This document shows, one piece after another, positions 13,170-14,672 of a DNA stretch of 14,672 nt. The notes below the pieces were generated by a model. It was not told the DNA's origin, did not search any database, and saw only the letters and a list, made by a program, of their open reading frames with translations. Position 1 is the first letter of the stretch; each line of letters begins with the position of its first letter. The position numbers and the translations under genes are program-made. The DNA is from JBIOYL01 sp044870185. GTDB taxonomy: Bacteria > Actinomycetota > CALGFH01. The DNA lies in the NCBI GenBank assembly GCA_044870185.1, contig JBIOYL010000295.1:1-14672 (forward strand), given 5' to 3'.

Positions 13170-14288
13170 ATGGATGAACAAGCGACGCGGACACTCCTTA
13201 CCTTCGCCGAGGAGGCAGGCCGCGGGCTCAAAGGACTGGACGCCAACCTGTTGTGGCGGGACCGGCTCCAGCGCCGCTACCAGGAGCTCGAAGCGGCGTT
13301 CGACTGGTTCCTCGACCACGGCCACACCGGTGACGCACTGGCGATGGCCAGCACGCTCGCCGAGTTCCTGAGGCTCACCGGCCGCGTCGCCACCGGACGC
13401 AGCTGGTTGGATCACGCCCTGGAGGCCGCCACGGTCGACGACCGCCTGCGGGCCGTCGCACCGTACGAGAACGGGCTGCTGGCCTTCTGGCAGGGCGCCG
13501 ACGAGGAAGCGTGCTCGCTGCATCGGCGCAGCCTGCACCTCGCGCGCCGGCTGGGCGACCCAACCACGGTCGCCCTGGCCCTGTGCGGGTTGGCCAGGGT
13601 GGCCCTGCGCGAAGACCTGGACTGGGCGCGGACGCTGTGCGAGGAGGCGCTCCAGACGGTCCAAGACACCGATGACCAGACCGGACACGCCAATGCGCTG
13701 CACATCCTCGGGGTCGCCGCGCAGATGCGAGGCGACCTGCGGCAGGCACGCGACCTGATGACCCGGCGGATCGAGACCGCCCGGGGGCTTGGCGACTTCG
13801 CGGCGGTTGGCGCAGAGTCCTCGAACCTGAGCATGGTCGAGCAGCAGCTCGGCAACCTTGCCCGTGCCGAGCAACTGGCGAGGGAGGCGCTGCAGATCGC
13901 GGAGCGACGGGGTGACGAGTGGCTGATCCCCTACGTGTTGGACGGACTTGCGGCGATCGCCGTGGAGACCGGCGAGTTCGAGCGAGCGGCCACGCTGCTG
14001 GGTGCAGCCGCCGCGCTGCAGAAGCAGCAGGGCAACGCGTGGCCGCCCGACGAAGCGCCGCACTTCGAACGAAGCCGCGCGGCCGTCGCCGATGCGCTCG
14101 ACCGCGACCGGCTCGAGCGGGCGTGGTTCGCAGGCCAGCGGATGCCGTCGGCGGAGGCGGTGTGGCACGCCCTCGCACCGCGCTCCGACCTGGCATCACA
14201 TCCGTACATGGGCGAAGAATCTCCCTTCTGCAAGGATGAGAGGTGGGCGCCGAGCTCCGAGGCGGACCCTCACACGAGTCGGCGATGA
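13170..14288 (+). CDS. Tetratricopeptide-repeat protein
   Basis: A 372-residue, all-helical cytoplasmic protein. Residues 5-85 (LLTFAEEAGRGLKGL, then ELEAAFDWFLDHGHTGDALAMA) resemble the linker and first helices that follow the ATPase domain in large actinobacterial regulators. Residues 95-275 hold about five TPR-like units with the A-x-x-x-L-G pattern, for example HANALHILGVAAQMRGDLRQA and SNLSMVEQQLGNLARAEQLA (split here across units). FERAATLLGAAAALQKQQG near 270-290 and FAGQRMPSAEAVWHAL near 320 are the usual closing block. No ATPase or DNA-binding domain is present. AGGGAG precedes the ATG at 13170. The last ~38 residues after HALAPRS look unrelated to the family and reach the transposase debris, so the native end may have been replaced. 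Confidence 0.8.
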   Translation: MDEQATRTLLTFAEEAGRGLKGLDANLLWRDRLQRRYQELEAAFDWFLDHGHTGDALAMASTLAEFLRLTGRVATGRSWLDHALEAATVDDRLRAVAPYENGLLAFWQGADEEACSLHRRSLHLARRLGDPTTVALALCGLARVALREDLDWARTLCEEALQTVQDTDDQTGHANALHILGVAAQMRGDLRQARDLMTRRIETARGLGDFAAVGAESSNLSMVEQQLGNLARAEQLAREALQIAERRGDEWLIPYVLDGLAAIAVETGEFERAATLLGAAAALQKQQGNAWPPDEAPHFERSRAAVADALDRDRLERAWFAGQRMPSAEAVWHALAPRSDLASHPYMGEESPFCKDERWAPSSEADPHTSRR

Positions 14289-14325
14289 GGCTGGCGGCCC
14301 GGGCGGCACCGTCGGTCTCCACACC

Positions 14326-14672
14326 GGGCTGATCGGCTGCGAGCTGGACCGGCGCCTGGTGGAGCGCACGGTGGCCTTGTATGAGCAGCTGACCGGTCGG
14401 GTGGCGGCAGGGCGGCTACGGGCGGCGCTTGACTCCAGTCCCTTGTGGGGGCAGGCAGGGTAGATCTGGACTGGGACGATCCGGCTGCGCTCGAGCACGC
14501 GCTCGGGGTGGTGCTTGGCGCGGTCGGCCGGGTAGAGGCGCTGGTCGGCGAGCCGGCCGGCCCCACCGAGCCGGCGGTGGTCGAGGGCCTGGCGCGGCCC
14601 GCCAGGTCCGTGACCAGGACACCGTGGTCGGCGCCGACGGGGCCACGCGGATCCGTCGGGGCGTGGCCCCAG
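14326..14672 (+). mobile_element. Decayed IS1182-family transposase fragment, runs off the window
   Basis: Three frames together give pieces of an IS1182-type transposase. Frame 1 (14326-14463) has CELDRRLVERTVALYEQLTG and RLRAALDSSPLWG, then a stop. The next frame, from 14460, has VDLDWDDPAALEHALGVVLG and RVEALVG. A third, from about 14597, has ARQVRDQDTVVGADG and TRIRRGVAP at the window edge. The block usually found between DSSPLWG and DLDWDD (with RVEDTYNLLGHAL) is missing, so there is an internal deletion at 14450-14460 and a further one-base loss near 14596. The N-terminal part of the transposase and the left end of the element are absent. The copy is not active. Confidence 0.75.

Noticed and set aside
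12753..14168. 471-codon minus-strand open frame
   Set aside because: Antisense of the TPR gene with no recognisable domain; the sense frame has clear TPR periodicity and a ribosome binding site.

Overview
The window is about 14.7 kb of very GC-rich DNA with strong G/C third-position bias, Shine-Dalgarno (SD) led genes and frequent 4-base ATGA gene overlaps. The gene set points to a member of the Actinomycetota: a zinc-ribbon protein gene coupled to an RNase H gene, an enzyme of the mycothiol-dependent maleylpyruvate isomerase/DinB superfamily, and remnants of a large LuxR-type ATPase regulator. Nothing in the window fixes the genus. The prolyl-tRNA synthetase is of the short archaeal/eukaryotic-like type, which hints at a lineage outside the best-studied mycobacteria.

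Left part (1-9.5 kb): a compact, apparently healthy region, mostly on the minus strand. From the left edge it holds the start of cutA, the RNase P RNA gene (rnpB, closed by a perfect 11-bp P1 helix), and a repeat-rich gap with fxsA diverging from it. Next come a membrane protein made of a receiver-like domain, one membrane segment and a long Pro/Thr stalk, then an RNase H / zinc-ribbon pair coupled by an ATGA overlap. These are followed by proS, a thioredoxin-TPR protein, an orphan Phd-type antitoxin, a second ATGA-coupled pair (FAH-family hydrolase and DinB/maleylpyruvate isomerase-like protein) and an MmcQ/YjbR protein. I saw no frameshift in this part.

Middle (9.0-11.2 kb): two small membrane proteins of unknown role, an M23 (LysM/LytM-type) peptidase gene broken by two single-base losses, a hairpin terminator, and a complete MazEF-type toxin-antitoxin operon with a good promoter.

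Right part (11.2-14.7 kb): gene debris. A LuxR-type ATPase regulator has lost its Walker B segment and a large TPR stretch and carries further frameshifts. Only the last ~50 residues of a SAM-dependent methyltransferase remain, yet they sit behind an intact ribosome binding site. A TPR protein is intact, and the window ends in a decayed IS1182-type transposase. Nearly all visible damage lies to the right of 10.3 kb, and several lesions are one-base losses in short homopolymer runs, so either true decay of an accessory island or local sequence error must be considered.

I found no clear new multi-gene system. The most unusual intact gene is the receiver-like/transmembrane/Pro-Thr stalk protein at 1420-2508. 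The most unusual non-coding structure is the inverted repeat carrying two facing-apart promoter-like boxes between rnpB and fxsA.
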